From Deltaproteobacteria bacterium (GTDB taxonomy: Bacteria; Myxococcota; Myxococcia; SLRQ01), in assembly GCA_007130885.1 (NCBI GenBank), contig SLRQ01000050.1, positions 1-38,660 of the forward strand: a stretch of 38,660 nt of DNA. The letters run 5' to 3'. The translations under genes and the position numbers were made by a program. This document shows, one piece after another, positions 7,474 through 16,717 of this stretch. How positions within the stretch are numbered: the stretch's first letter is position 1; every line of letters begins with the position of its first letter. The notes under the pieces are model-generated. The model made no database searches and was not told the DNA's origin. It worked only from the letters and a program-made list of their open reading frames with translations.

Positions 7474-8466
7474 ATGCCGCTTACGACCTACAGACATCGA
7501 CCGGTTCTAAGCGAAGAGGTGCTCGAAGCACTGGCTCCCGCCCTGGGCCCGGACAGAGTCGCCGTCGACTGCACGGTGGGTGGAGCAGGCCATACGAGGG
7601 GTCTGCTGTCCACGGGGGCCAAGGTCCTTGGCATGGACCGGGACGAGTCGGCTCTAGCCGCCGCACGCGAGATCGTGGGTGAAGAGCGGCTGGAGTTGGT
7701 CCACTGTGATTTTCGTTTTCTCGAGAAAGTAGTCCGCGATAGAGGCCTTCGGCTGGTCCACGCCGTATTGGCGGATCTGGGAGCGTCCTCCCCCCAGCTC
7801 GACGATCCCACGCGTGGCTTCAGCTTTGGTAGGCAGGGCCCGCTCGACATGAGAATGGACCGATCGGAAGGCAAGCCCTTATACGCTCTGTTGGATACCG
7901 TTGATGAGAAGGAACTGGCCGATGTGATCAGGTCTTACGGTGAGGAGCGGCGCGCAAAACGGATCGCGAAAGCCATTCTGGATGCCCGGAAGCGAGGGGA
8001 GCTCGACGATACGGTTGTTCTGGCCGGTGTCATCAGCCGGATCGTTGGGCGACAGTCTGGTGAAAGAGACAGAACCATTCATCCTGCTACCAGGACTTTT
8101 CAGGCCTTGAGGATCTGGGTGAATGACGAGCTCGGTTCGCTGGAGTCTCTGCTCGACGCGCTCCCAAGGGTTTTGGCCATCGGAGGTCGCGCGGCAATCA
8201 TCAGCTTTCATAGTCTAGAGGACAGACGGGTGAAGCAGGCCTTTGCCAGGCTTTGTCAAGGCTGCATATGTCCGCCTGATCTTCCTGTTTGTGGATGCAA
8301 CAGACGTCCCGAGTTCGTTCCGGTTAAGAGGCGGGCCATCAAGGCCTCCGAGTCCGAAATTACTCTAAACCCGCGTGCTCGCAGCGCGCGTTTGCGTGTG
8401 GTGGAGAGGATTGAATCGCGGACGGAGCCGATGTTCGACGAAAGTGAGGGTTCAACGCATGCTTAG
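7474..8466 (+). CDS. rsmH: 16S rRNA (cytosine-1402 N4) methyltransferase RsmH
   Basis: RsmH methylates N4 of C1402 in the decoding centre of 16S rRNA using S-adenosylmethionine. The 330-residue protein has the SAM-binding loop 'DCTVGGAGHTRGLL' near residue 32, 'LADLGASSPQLDDPTRGFSF' near residue 104, and the late Cys-containing segment 'CQGCICPPDLPVCGCNRRPEF', all typical of MraW/RsmH. 'HPATRTFQALRIWVNDEL' is a further family signature. It overlaps the ftsL start by 8 bp, indicating coupled translation. Confidence 0.96.
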   Translation: MPLTTYRHRPVLSEEVLEALAPALGPDRVAVDCTVGGAGHTRGLLSTGAKVLGMDRDESALAAAREIVGEERLELVHCDFRFLEKVVRDRGLRLVHAVLADLGASSPQLDDPTRGFSFGRQGPLDMRMDRSEGKPLYALLDTVDEKELADVIRSYGEERRAKRIAKAILDARKRGELDDTVVLAGVISRIVGRQSGERDRTIHPATRTFQALRIWVNDELGSLESLLDALPRVLAIGGRAAIISFHSLEDRRVKQAFARLCQGCICPPDLPVCGCNRRPEFVPVKRRAIKASESEITLNPRARSARLRVVERIESRTEPMFDESEGSTHA

Positions 8467-8863
8467 GATTCTAGTCAAGCTTCTTCCAGCCTTGCTGGTC
8501 TGTTGTTCACTGGCTGCAACCGGTGTCTTTCATACGTGGCAGCGCGTTGAAGGGGTTTTACTGGGATACCGTCTCGATGAACTGGTGTCCGAGCACGATC
8601 GGCTGGTCGAAGAAAAGAGAAGCCTCGTGCTCGAGATGTCGACGCTCCGTCAGCACTCACGTATCGAGTTGATGGCCCGGAACGAGCTTGGAATGGTCCC
8701 TCCGCGCCCAAGCCAGGTAACGGTCGTTAGTGAGCCCTTCGAAATCGCTGATGGATCGGAACACCCAACCGAGAAAGATCTTTCGATGCCTGCTCAAAGC
8801 GAAGAGAGGAGGCACTCATCATTGGTGTCCATGTCCACTGCCGAGGAAGGACCACGTGGGTAG
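8459..8863 (+). CDS. ftsL: Cell division protein FtsL
   Basis: FtsL is a bitopic divisome protein that, with its partners FtsB and FtsQ, activates FtsW/FtsI. The 134-residue protein has one N-terminal membrane segment (about residues 4-21), a charged helical stretch likely to be a coiled coil ('DRLVEEKRSLVLEMSTLRQ'), and the C-terminal 'ARNELGMVPPRPSQVTVV' typical of FtsL. An acidic, Ser-rich tail follows. The ATG at 8459 is preferred over in-frame upstream starts because GAGGG lies 8 nt before it and the membrane segment follows at once. The gene is identified as much by position between rsmH and ftsI as by sequence, as usual for this divergent family. No ftsB is present in the window. Confidence 0.87.
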   Translation: MLRILVKLLPALLVCCSLAATGVFHTWQRVEGVLLGYRLDELVSEHDRLVEEKRSLVLEMSTLRQHSRIELMARNELGMVPPRPSQVTVVSEPFEIADGSEHPTEKDLSMPAQSEERRHSSLVSMSTAEEGPRG

Positions 8864-10919
8864 GTCCTCTACAGGGCCTGTTCCCCGGCCGGCATTGCGG
8901 GGCGGCGGCGGCTCTTCTTCATCCTCGCGGGTGGTGGGGGAGTCGGGCTTCGACCGCCGCGTAGTGAGATGGATTAGGCTTCGTGTTCGTGTGATGGGCG
9001 GACTGCTGGCGGTGATGTTCGCCATAGTCAGCTATAGAGTGTTCGATTTGCAGGTCTTGCAGGGAGAAAGACTTGGTCAGATGGCGGAGCAGAAGGCTCT
9101 TGGCCAGGTCGTTCTCACACCCCGTCGCGGCGTCATCGCGGATCGCAATGGAGACCCTTTGGCGATTTCGGTGGAGGTCGACTCGGTATTCGTGGAGCCG
9201 ACACGCGTGGAGGATAGGCATGAGGTAGTTAGCGCACTGGCTGATGCCTTGAGCTTGGATCCAGCCGCCTTGGAGGGACGTATGCAGCGGGGGCGCCATT
9301 TTGCTTGGGTGAAGAGGCGCGTGTCGCCGGCCGAGGCAAGGCGGGTCAGAGAACTTGGGCTGACCGGCGTACATCTCACCAAGGAAGCACGCCGCTTCTA
9401 TCCGCAAAAGCAGCTTGCTGCTCATGTGCTGGGCTTCGCCGGTATAGACGGTGTGGGGCTGGAAGGTATCGAGATGTCTCTCGACGTAGATCTGCGGGGC
9501 ATCGCCCGTACCGCGGACGTCCTGCGTGATGCGAGGGGTAGACAGCTCATTCCCGGCGGGAATCTCCATGTCGATAGGCTGGAAGGTGGAAGTGTCACTC
9601 TGACCCTCGATCGCACATTGCAGTATCATGCCGAGGCTGCTTTGGCCGAGGCGGTGAAAGAAACCGAAGCCAAGAGCGCCTCGGTGGTCGTATTGGATCC
9701 TCGGACCGGCGAGATCTTGGCGCTCGCGACTCGGCCTACCTTCAACCCCAATCGGCCTGGAGATGTCCATGGAGGTTGGCGTCGCAATCGGGCGATAACC
9801 GACCTTTACGAGCCGGGCTCCGTATTCAAGGTCTTCTCGATAGCGTCGGTTCTTGATGCCGGACTAGCCTCCCCCGAGGATGTAATCGACTGCGAGAAGG
9901 GTAGCGCTCGAATCGGAGGCCGCACAATTCGAGATGCCAATCCGCATGGTGAACTGACTATCGCCGAGATAATGAAGGTGTCGAGCAACATTGGCTCGGC
10001 CCGTTTGGTCGAGAGGCTCGGCAAGCAGAGCTTGGTCGATGCTCTGGCGGAGTTTGGGTTTGGTCGCCGTACCGGTGTTGGTATGCCTGGAGAGAGAGCT
10101 GGGCATCTTCGCTCGGCATCGGATATGTCGGACGTATGTCTGGCTACGTTGGCTTTCGGCCAGGGGGTGTCCTCCACTCCGCTCCAGGTGGCCTCCGCCC
10201 TTGCCGCGGTTGCAAACGGTGGTCGATTGATGCGGCCGTGGATCGTTCGCGAAGTCAGGGACGAGGAAGGTCGTGTGAGGAGAAAGGGGCAGGCCGAGTT
10301 GATCTCGACGCCGATTCAAGAGAGCACTGCGTCCGCTGTTACGGGAATGATGGAGGCCGTCGTGAGAGAGGGTGGGACCGGTTGGAGGGCGGCTGTTCCC
10401 GGTTATCGTATCGCCGGTAAGACGGGCACAAGTCAGAAGGTGGATCCACTGACGAGGGGCTACTGCTCCCATAGAAGAGTCGCCTCTTTCGGGGGCTTCG
10501 TTCCCGTCGAGGATCCTCGCCTGGTAATCATGGTGGTAGTCGATGAACCCCAGGGAGTAAAATACGGTGGTGTGGTAGCCGCACCTGTTTTCCGACGTGT
10601 GGCCGAGGAAGCGGTTAGCTATCTAGGGATATCGCCTAGCGAGCCAGTGGAGGATCCGCCCGTCTTGGCGGCTTTCGATGAACGTGAAGCAGGCGCCGGG
10701 ATTGTTCTACCTGGATTTTTGGTTCCACCGCCCGAGGGCAAGACCTTGGTGCCCAATGTATCCGGTCTGGACCTTCGTGGGGCATTGAAAGTACTGGCTG
10801 AAAGGCACTTGGAGGCGCGGCCGGAAGGCGCGGGTCTGGTCACGGAGCAAGACCCCCCAGCCGGTGAGATCGTCTCTCCGGGGGAGTTGGTGACGCTGAG
10901 GCTCGGGCCGACCGGCTAG
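8856..10919 (+). CDS. ftsI: Septal peptidoglycan transpeptidase FtsI (PBP3) with PASTA domain
   Basis: FtsI cross-links septal peptidoglycan in partnership with FtsW. The protein is 687 residues if GTG at 8856 is the start; GAGGAAGG six bases upstream supports this and gives an 8-bp overlap with ftsL. Domain order: a Gly/Ser-rich cytoplasmic tail, one membrane segment (about 44-62), a dimerisation/pedestal domain beginning near 'PRRGVIADRNGDPLA', then the transpeptidase domain. Its catalytic motifs are S322-V-F-K325 in 'YEPGSVFKVF', S376-S-N378 and K522-T-G. A PASTA domain occupies about residues 625-687 ('VPNVSGLDLRGALKVL'). PASTA-tailed FtsI resembles the SpoVD/Pbp2x style and is also seen in deltaproteobacteria, in contrast to E. 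coli FtsI. Confidence 0.96.
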   Translation: MGRSSTGPVPRPALRGGGGSSSSSRVVGESGFDRRVVRWIRLRVRVMGGLLAVMFAIVSYRVFDLQVLQGERLGQMAEQKALGQVVLTPRRGVIADRNGDPLAISVEVDSVFVEPTRVEDRHEVVSALADALSLDPAALEGRMQRGRHFAWVKRRVSPAEARRVRELGLTGVHLTKEARRFYPQKQLAAHVLGFAGIDGVGLEGIEMSLDVDLRGIARTADVLRDARGRQLIPGGNLHVDRLEGGSVTLTLDRTLQYHAEAALAEAVKETEAKSASVVVLDPRTGEILALATRPTFNPNRPGDVHGGWRRNRAITDLYEPGSVFKVFSIASVLDAGLASPEDVIDCEKGSARIGGRTIRDANPHGELTIAEIMKVSSNIGSARLVERLGKQSLVDALAEFGFGRRTGVGMPGERAGHLRSASDMSDVCLATLAFGQGVSSTPLQVASALAAVANGGRLMRPWIVREVRDEEGRVRRKGQAELISTPIQESTASAVTGMMEAVVREGGTGWRAAVPGYRIAGKTGTSQKVDPLTRGYCSHRRVASFGGFVPVEDPRLVIMVVVDEPQGVKYGGVVAAPVFRRVAEEAVSYLGISPSEPVEDPPVLAAFDEREAGAGIVLPGFLVPPPEGKTLVPNVSGLDLRGALKVLAERHLEARPEGAGLVTEQDPPAGEIVSPGELVTLRLGPTG

Positions 10920-10968
10920 GACCGAGGAGTTGGAAGAGAGAAACGAAAAAGTTGAAGGAAGCCGAAGG

Positions 10969-12534
10969 GTGCATCTCTCACAGACATTGAGAGGGGTTGA
11001 AAGCCGGCATTTGAGCGGACCGAATGCCGACACGGTAGAGGTGCGCTTCGTGACAGCCGATTCGAGAGAGGTTGGTCCTGGAGGATTGTTCGTTGCTGTA
11101 CCCGGCACTAGGACCGACGGTCATGAATATGCTCTCGAAGCCGCTGGGGCAGGCTGCGCGGCGGTGCTGCTGGAAAGGCCCGTTAAAGGATTGAGTGCGT
11201 TTCCCGATTGTTCGGTGCACGAGGTTTCGCGCGGGCGCGCGGCGCTGGCGCTCTGTGTTTCCAACTTTTACGGTCGCCCGGGCGAGCGACTTTGCCTAGC
11301 TGGGATAACCGGCACGAACGGCAAGACCACTGTCGCGTGGCTGCTGGCCGCGATCGCCGAGCAAAGCGGTAAAAAAGTGGGACTGCTCGGTACCATAGGC
11401 GTTCGCCGTCGCGGTGTCATGAGCTCGGCCGCTCATACCACCCCTTCTCCCGAGGTACTTCAAAGGCTTCTTTCGGAGATGGTCGAGGATGGAACCGATC
11501 TCGCTGTTATGGAGGTATCCAGTCACGCGCTTGATCAGGAAAGAGTTGTCGGTTGCCGTTTTTCAGCGGCGGCCTTCACGGGGCTGTCCCGTGACCACCT
11601 CGATTACCACTCGGATCTGGAGCAATACTATATTGCCAAGACCCGCTTGTTTACCGAGCATCTCCGAAAGGCCGGGACCGCCGTAGTCCTCGTGGATGAC
11701 GAGCATGGAAGTCGCCTTCACGGCGAGCTTTTGGCCGGCGGTAGAGTTCGCACCGTTGCCGCCACCATAGCGCCCGCCATGAATGGCGATGATGTCGTTG
11801 GGGCGGATTCGGCGGTCGTTGCCCGTGAAGCCGGTCTTTCCTTGTCGGGCTCGGAGGCAATTATAGAGCTTCCAAACGGAGGACGGTGTCAGGTCGAGAG
11901 TGAGTTAGTGGGTGATCACAACATCGCCAACTTCACTGTAGCGGCTGGGTTGGCGCACTCGCTTGGAGTAGACGCCGAACAGATCGGGCGTGGCCTTTCT
12001 GCTTGCCGGGCCGTGCCTGGAAGGCTGGAGCGGGTGCCGGATGTTCTGGGGGCTCGCAATCTATTCGTTGACTATGCCCACACCAGCGACGCACTGAGCC
12101 GGGTAATAAGTGGTCTTAGAGATATGACGCCGCTCTCCAGCAGGATAATCGTCGTCATTGGATGCGGCGGGGATCGGGACCGGGGTAAGCGGCCGCTCAT
12201 GGCGAGTGCGGCGGCCTCCGCCGATGTCGTCGTGGTAACGAGCGACAATCCTAGATCCGAGGACCCACAAGCCATCATTAGCGACATGCTTCCAGGGCTC
12301 GAGGGAGCAAGGTATGTGGTGAACGCGGACAGGAGAGCCGCTATCGAGCATGCGGTCGCCATGGCGCGTGACGGTGATGTGATACTCGTGGCCGGTAAGG
12401 GGCATGAGTCTACTCAGGAAGCGCTCGATCGAACACGTGTGTTCGATGACCGGGATGAGTCTCGTCGCGCGCTGACAAGCGTGCCGCCGGAGACCCGGCC
12501 GTTGCCGGGACACTCCGTCGAAGGCAGCACCTAA
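10969..12534 (+). CDS. murE: UDP-MurNAc-L-Ala-D-Glu:meso-diaminopimelate ligase MurE
   Basis: MurE adds the third amino acid to the UDP-MurNAc peptide in the cytoplasm using ATP. The protein is 521 residues from GTG at 10969, chosen because AAGGAA lies 8 nt upstream; TTG at 10930 is in frame but has its purine-rich sequence directly abutting the codon. The Mur-ligase P-loop 'GTNGKTT' has K119. 'AHTTPSPEVLQ', 'VMEVSSHALDQERV' and 'FTGLSRDHLDYH' are MurE signatures. D426-N-P-R429 is the motif associated with meso-diaminopimelate rather than lysine. The gene is followed by a 99-bp gap with phased repeats before murF. Confidence 0.96.
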   Translation: MHLSQTLRGVESRHLSGPNADTVEVRFVTADSREVGPGGLFVAVPGTRTDGHEYALEAAGAGCAAVLLERPVKGLSAFPDCSVHEVSRGRAALALCVSNFYGRPGERLCLAGITGTNGKTTVAWLLAAIAEQSGKKVGLLGTIGVRRRGVMSSAAHTTPSPEVLQRLLSEMVEDGTDLAVMEVSSHALDQERVVGCRFSAAAFTGLSRDHLDYHSDLEQYYIAKTRLFTEHLRKAGTAVVLVDDEHGSRLHGELLAGGRVRTVAATIAPAMNGDDVVGADSAVVAREAGLSLSGSEAIIELPNGGRCQVESELVGDHNIANFTVAAGLAHSLGVDAEQIGRGLSACRAVPGRLERVPDVLGARNLFVDYAHTSDALSRVISGLRDMTPLSSRIIVVIGCGGDRDRGKRPLMASAAASADVVVVTSDNPRSEDPQAIISDMLPGLEGARYVVNADRRAAIEHAVAMARDGDVILVAGKGHESTQEALDRTRVFDDRDESRRALTSVPPETRPLPGHSVEGST

Positions 12535-12570
12535 GGGGGATGATCCGACTCGGAATGGACTCGATTAAGG

Positions 12571-12610
12571 GACAGACTGCAACAGGATGATACAGGTTGA
12601 AACAGGATAT
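12571..12610 (+). repeat. Tandem imperfect 10-bp repeats between murE and murF
   Basis: Three consecutive decamers, AACAGGATGA (12581), TACAGGTTGA (12591) and AACAGGATAT (12601), share ACAGG, and a weaker fourth copy, GACAGACTGC, starts at 12571. The period is exactly one helical turn. The array sits in the only sizeable gap in the murE-mraY part of the operon and ends about 10 bp before the AAGAGG ribosome binding site of murF. Its function is unknown; a regulator site or a translational element are both possible. Confidence 0.6.
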
Positions 12611-12633
12611 GGCCTCCAAGAAGAGGTGTCGGA

Positions 12634-14202
12634 ATGAACATGCCGCGGTTTACCGTCGATGAGATCGTGCGAGTTACCCGTGCATCTCACCATCCCCCGG
12701 ACGAGGCCGGAGGCAGGTCGTCAAAGAGCGGCGATGGAGCGGCCGCGTGTTCATCGATATCCACCGACAGCCGTTCGATAGAGGCCGGTGGTCTGTTCTT
12801 CGCCTTGTCCGGCCCAAATTTCGATGGTCATGATTTCTTGACTGATGTTGCATCCGCGGGAGCTTTTGGCGCGGTGGTTCGTCGCGGCTCCGAGTCCATA
12901 CCTAAACTGCGGGGTAGGATGCATTTGTTCGAGGTCGACGAGCCGTTGATCTCGCTCGGTGGCTTGGCGCGCCTTTATCGAGACAGATTCCCTTCGCTCC
13001 ATCTCGCGGCGGTCACGGGCAGCAACGGCAAGACGACGACGAAAGAGATGCTCGCGTCGGTGCTCTCATCAGTTGGAAGGGGACTGAAGAGCGAGGGCAA
13101 CTTCAATAATCGCATTGGTGTGCCTTGGACCCTGTTCCGTCTTCGAAGCGATTATCGTTGGGCAGTCATCGAGATGGGTATGAACGAGCCGGGGGAGATA
13201 GCCGACCTCGCTGAAATGGCTCGTCCGGCCGTCGGGCTTGTGACTACCGCGTCGGCGATGCATCTGGAAGGGCTGGGCGGCGTCGATGCCGTGGCAAGGG
13301 CCAAGGCCGAACTCTACGAGAGTTTGCCCGATGGAGCCGTGGCAGTTGTAAATCTTGACGATCTTCGTCTGCCGTCACTAGCGGAGTCAGCCGGAGCAAT
13401 AGAAGCGGGGGGCCGGCTTCGTCGCGTGACCTACGGTTTGCATCCACGGGCGGATGTGCGGCTCGGTGACGTGGAGATTGGGGACGACTGCACTCTTCGT
13501 TTCCAGATTCTAGTGGGGAGAGTAGACGCGTTATTGCCGCCGCGGGCCCGCTCCGGTCGTGCCGAAGGTAAAGGAGGCCCGACCATACTTCAGGTGCGAT
13601 TGCGTTTGCTTGGTCGGCACAATGCTCACAATGCCTGTGGAGCTCTGGCGACCGCCCTGGCGATGGGAGTACAGCCGGAGCAGGCTGCGGAAGCTCTTGC
13701 GGATATGCCTGGTCTTCCGCGCCGTCTCGAAATGAAGCCGGGGCCTGGGGGCAGCGTAATAATCGATGACTGCTACAACGCCGGACCGGCATCTGTTCGC
13801 GCCGCACTCCAAACTTCCGCGGAGCTGGCCGCTGTACGCGGCGGACGCCTTTTCGCGATCCTGGGCGACATGCTCGAGCTCGGTGAGCGGGAGGATGCAT
13901 ACCACCGGGAGATGGGGAGAGCCGCCGTCGAGTTTGGAGCAAAGCTATTGGTGACCTTTGGAGATCGTAGCGCAATGGCGGGGGAGGCGGCCCGGGAGGC
14001 CGGCCTTGGAGATGTCGCTCACGAGGATGCTCCAGAACCGGTTATGGAACATGTGCGCGAGGCGGTAAGGCCTAAGGATGTGATTCTGGTGAAGGGTAGC
14101 CGCGGCCTGGCCATGGAACGAATAGCAGATCCGCTTACCGAGGCCGCGGACGAGAATGACTCCTCTGTCCTTTCCGGCAATGGGAAGGAGGGTGGCCCAT
14201 GA
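12634..14202 (+). CDS. murF: UDP-MurNAc-tripeptide:D-Ala-D-Ala ligase MurF
   Basis: MurF adds the D-Ala-D-Ala dipeptide made by Ddl to give UDP-MurNAc-pentapeptide. The 522-residue protein has the N-terminal substrate domain ('ISTDSRSIEAGGLFFALSG'), the P-loop 'GSNGKTTTKEM' with K133, 'EGNFNNRIGVPWTL', 'VIEMGMNEPGEI', and the C-terminal 'IIDDCYNAGPASV' and 'LGDMLELGE', all typical of MurF. AAGAGG is 7-8 nt before the ATG at 12634. The last four bases overlap the mraY start (ATGA). The insertion near 'PPRARSGRAEGKGGP' (about residue 305) is longer than in E. coli MurF. Confidence 0.96.
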   Translation: MNMPRFTVDEIVRVTRASHHPPDEAGGRSSKSGDGAAACSSISTDSRSIEAGGLFFALSGPNFDGHDFLTDVASAGAFGAVVRRGSESIPKLRGRMHLFEVDEPLISLGGLARLYRDRFPSLHLAAVTGSNGKTTTKEMLASVLSSVGRGLKSEGNFNNRIGVPWTLFRLRSDYRWAVIEMGMNEPGEIADLAEMARPAVGLVTTASAMHLEGLGGVDAVARAKAELYESLPDGAVAVVNLDDLRLPSLAESAGAIEAGGRLRRVTYGLHPRADVRLGDVEIGDDCTLRFQILVGRVDALLPPRARSGRAEGKGGPTILQVRLRLLGRHNAHNACGALATALAMGVQPEQAAEALADMPGLPRRLEMKPGPGGSVIIDDCYNAGPASVRAALQTSAELAAVRGGRLFAILGDMLELGEREDAYHREMGRAAVEFGAKLLVTFGDRSAMAGEAAREAGLGDVAHEDAPEPVMEHVREAVRPKDVILVKGSRGLAMERIADPLTEAADENDSSVLSGNGKEGGP

Positions 14203-15338
14203 TCTATTGGCTGCTGTTCCCGTTGGCCGACAAGGTGACGTTGTTCAACGTGCTCCGCTACCCCTCATTCCGCGTGGTCATGGCCGGGTTGACCGCGCTT
14301 CTCTTCTGCCTTGTGGTCGGCCCCTGGTTCATCGGCAAGCTTCGCGCCGCTCAGGATGGGCTGGACACCGTAAGAGAGGACACTCCCGACAGCCACCTGC
14401 AGAAGACAGGGACCCCCTCCATGGGTGGTTTGTTGATTCTGTCGTCGCTGTTCCTGGGTACGTTGCTTTGGGTGGACCTAACAAACCATCTCATCTGGAC
14501 CGTTCTTACAATTACCGCGGGTTTTGCGGCGGTGGGCTTCTATGATGACTGGAGAAAGTTCAAGAACGGGACCAAGGGGTTATCGGGCCGCGCGAAGCTC
14601 GCGATCCAGTTCGGAATTGCCGGTGTGGCCATCTACGCTTTCCTTACCGACTGGAGCATTATAGTCGATAGCACGTTCCCGTTCGTCAAGATAGGGTTCC
14701 TAGTTGATACGACAATAGCGTTGCCTTTCGTGGCAACCCACATCTGGACACCCGATCTCGGCTTCTTATATCCGGTCTTCGTGGTTTTCGTGGTCGTCGG
14801 TACCAGTCATGCCGTCAATCTTACGGATGGGCTGGACGGGCTGGCGATAGGGCCATCGATTGTGGCCGCTATAACCTGGTTGGTGCTTGCGTACGCCGCC
14901 GGCACCATCATCGCGGGATTCAACATAGCGGAATATCTATATATCCCTCACATCGAAGGCGCTGAAGAACTCTCCGTGTTTTGCGCCGCGCTCGCTGGTG
15001 CCGGCATCGGCTTTCTTTGGTACAATACCTACCCGGCGACCGTCTTCATGGGGGATGTGGGCTCCCTGTCCATCGGTGGCGGTCTTGGTGCTGTCGCCAT
15101 ACTAACGAAGAACGAGTTGGTCAGCGCCATCGTTCACGGAGTCTTCCTGATAGAAGCGCTGTCGGTGATTCTCCAGGTGGGCTTTTATAAATCCACCGGC
15201 CGGCGAATATTCAGAATGGCGCCCATTCACCATCACTTCGAGCTGAAGGGTTGGGCGGAGCCCAAGGTAATAGTTCGATTCTGGATTATGTCAATCATTT
15301 TGGCACTGGTTGCCGTAGCGGGGTTGAAGCTCAGGTGA
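14199..15338 (+). CDS. mraY: Phospho-MurNAc-pentapeptide transferase MraY
   Basis: MraY transfers phospho-MurNAc-pentapeptide from UDP to undecaprenyl phosphate, forming lipid I at the inner membrane. The 379-residue polytopic protein has about ten membrane segments. Family motifs include 'KTGTPSMGGLLIL', 'GFYDDWRKFKNGTKGLSG' (the paired Asp residues), 'NLTDGLDGLAIGPS', 'NTYPATVFMGDVGSLSIGG' and the His-rich 'MAPIHHHFELKGWAEPKV'. Its start overlaps murF by ATGA and its end overlaps the GTG start of murD. Confidence 0.97.
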   Translation: MIYWLLFPLADKVTLFNVLRYPSFRVVMAGLTALLFCLVVGPWFIGKLRAAQDGLDTVREDTPDSHLQKTGTPSMGGLLILSSLFLGTLLWVDLTNHLIWTVLTITAGFAAVGFYDDWRKFKNGTKGLSGRAKLAIQFGIAGVAIYAFLTDWSIIVDSTFPFVKIGFLVDTTIALPFVATHIWTPDLGFLYPVFVVFVVVGTSHAVNLTDGLDGLAIGPSIVAAITWLVLAYAAGTIIAGFNIAEYLYIPHIEGAEELSVFCAALAGAGIGFLWYNTYPATVFMGDVGSLSIGGGLGAVAILTKNELVSAIVHGVFLIEALSVILQVGFYKSTGRRIFRMAPIHHHFELKGWAEPKVIVRFWIMSIILALVAVAGLKLR

Positions 15339-16717
15339 GAGTCAAACCACCATACGGACCGCCTTGGCGGCTTGCCGGTTGCAACGTCCTGGTCGTCGGG
15401 CTGGGACGATCGGGGATCGCGGCGACCCGGCTTTGTGTCAGGGAGGGAGCACGCGTCACGGTAACCGACATGCGTTCGGCGGATCGAATTGACACATCGA
15501 TGTTTAGCGATTTAGAGGTGCGCCAGCGCCTTGGAGAGCATTTCGAAAGAGACTTCGTCGAAGCGGATCTGATCGTTGTTTCACCCGGTGTGAGATGGAA
15601 CCTCTCAAAGCTTCAGGCGGCAAGAGATGCCGGAGTGGAGGTTGTCAGTGAATTAGAGCTTGCCGCCGGCTTTCTTACTGATATTCCAATGATTGCGGTT
15701 ACCGGTACGAACGGAAAGAGCACCACCACGGCTCTGGCCGGAGCCATGATGCGCGCGGGGGGCCTCAATCCTTTCGTCGGTGGAAACCTGGGAAGGCCGC
15801 TTTGCGAAGCCGTCCTAGCGGACGCTAGGCCGGAATCGCTTGCGGTAGAGGCCTCCAGCTTTCAGCTCGAAGGCTGTCAAAGGTTCCGTCCACAGGTGGC
15901 CGTGATACTGAACCTTGGACCGGACCATCTCGACAGACACGGCTCTTTCGATTCATATGCCGCGGCGAAAAGGCGGATTCTCGATTGTCAGACAGAGAAT
16001 GATCATCTCGTCGTAAGTGGCGATGACTCTGGAGCATTGGATATTTGCCGGGGGTCGACCGCGGTGCGTCACTGCTTCGTACATGGCGAGCCTCCGCCTG
16101 GTGGAGCAGGCTTGGCGGACGGCAAGGTTATTGCTCGCCTTTATGAAGGTGGAGACGACGAATCGTACCGCCTAGGTTCTCACGCTCTGCGCGGATCACA
16201 CAACCTTGCCAATGCCGCTGCTGCTGTCTTGGCGTGCCGCATAATAGGTGTGTCCTCAAAAGCAGTACAGCAAGCCCTGGACAGCTTTGCCGGACTGCCG
16301 CATCGTCTCGAACGAGTCAGAGTCTTGAGAGGAGTGGAGTGGATCAACGACTCCAAGGCCACCAACGCCGACAGCGCCGCGGTCGCTCTTCGATCTTTCC
16401 AGGGAGACGTCGTTTGGATTGGCGGCGGTAGAGGCAAAGGCGGAAACTATGACGAGCTTGCCGAGGCTGCAGCCGGCAGGGTCAAGGCATTCCTTGCGTT
16501 CGGGGAGGATGGCGCCGCCATGGCGGATGCCATGCGTGACTACGTGGAGTCGATTGAACGGCAGGAAACACTGAAAGCAGCGACCGAGCGTGCCGCCGAG
16601 CTGGTGAAACCCGGTGATGTAGTTCTGCTTTCACCTGCTTGTGCGTCCTTCGACCAGTTCGATAGCTTCGAGGAAAGAGGCACGGCGTTTAGGCGCTTGG
16701 TGGAGGATCTGAAATGA
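15335..16717 (+). CDS. murD: UDP-MurNAc-L-alanine:D-glutamate ligase MurD
   Basis: MurD adds D-glutamate to UDP-MurNAc-L-Ala. The 460-residue protein starts with a Rossmann-like domain ('NVLVVGLGRSGIAATRL'). The central ATPase domain has the P-loop 'GTNGKSTTTA' with K128, and 'NLGPDHLDRHGS' follows. The C-terminal domain has 'WINDSKATNADSAAVAL', 'WIGGGRGKGGNYDEL' and 'LLSPACASFDQFDSFEERG', all diagnostic of MurD. GTG at 15335 overlaps the mraY stop by four bases (GTGA); the frame is also open farther upstream, but only inside mraY. Confidence 0.96.
   Translation: MRVKPPYGPPWRLAGCNVLVVGLGRSGIAATRLCVREGARVTVTDMRSADRIDTSMFSDLEVRQRLGEHFERDFVEADLIVVSPGVRWNLSKLQAARDAGVEVVSELELAAGFLTDIPMIAVTGTNGKSTTTALAGAMMRAGGLNPFVGGNLGRPLCEAVLADARPESLAVEASSFQLEGCQRFRPQVAVILNLGPDHLDRHGSFDSYAAAKRRILDCQTENDHLVVSGDDSGALDICRGSTAVRHCFVHGEPPPGGAGLADGKVIARLYEGGDDESYRLGSHALRGSHNLANAAAAVLACRIIGVSSKAVQQALDSFAGLPHRLERVRVLRGVEWINDSKATNADSAAVALRSFQGDVVWIGGGRGKGGNYDELAEAAAGRVKAFLAFGEDGAAMADAMRDYVESIERQETLKAATERAAELVKPGDVVLLSPACASFDQFDSFEERGTAFRRLVEDLK

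Noticed and set aside
8919..9770. 283-codon minus-strand frame inside ftsI
   Set aside because: Antisense to the conserved penicillin-binding protein; low-complexity composition without motifs.
10930..10968. TTG start for murE
   Set aside because: Its GAGGAG directly abuts the start codon, whereas GTG at 10969 has AAGGAA at 8-nt spacing and is close to the usual N-terminus.
13244..13975. 243-codon minus-strand frame inside murF
   Set aside because: Arg/Pro/Ser-rich shadow of the murF frame.
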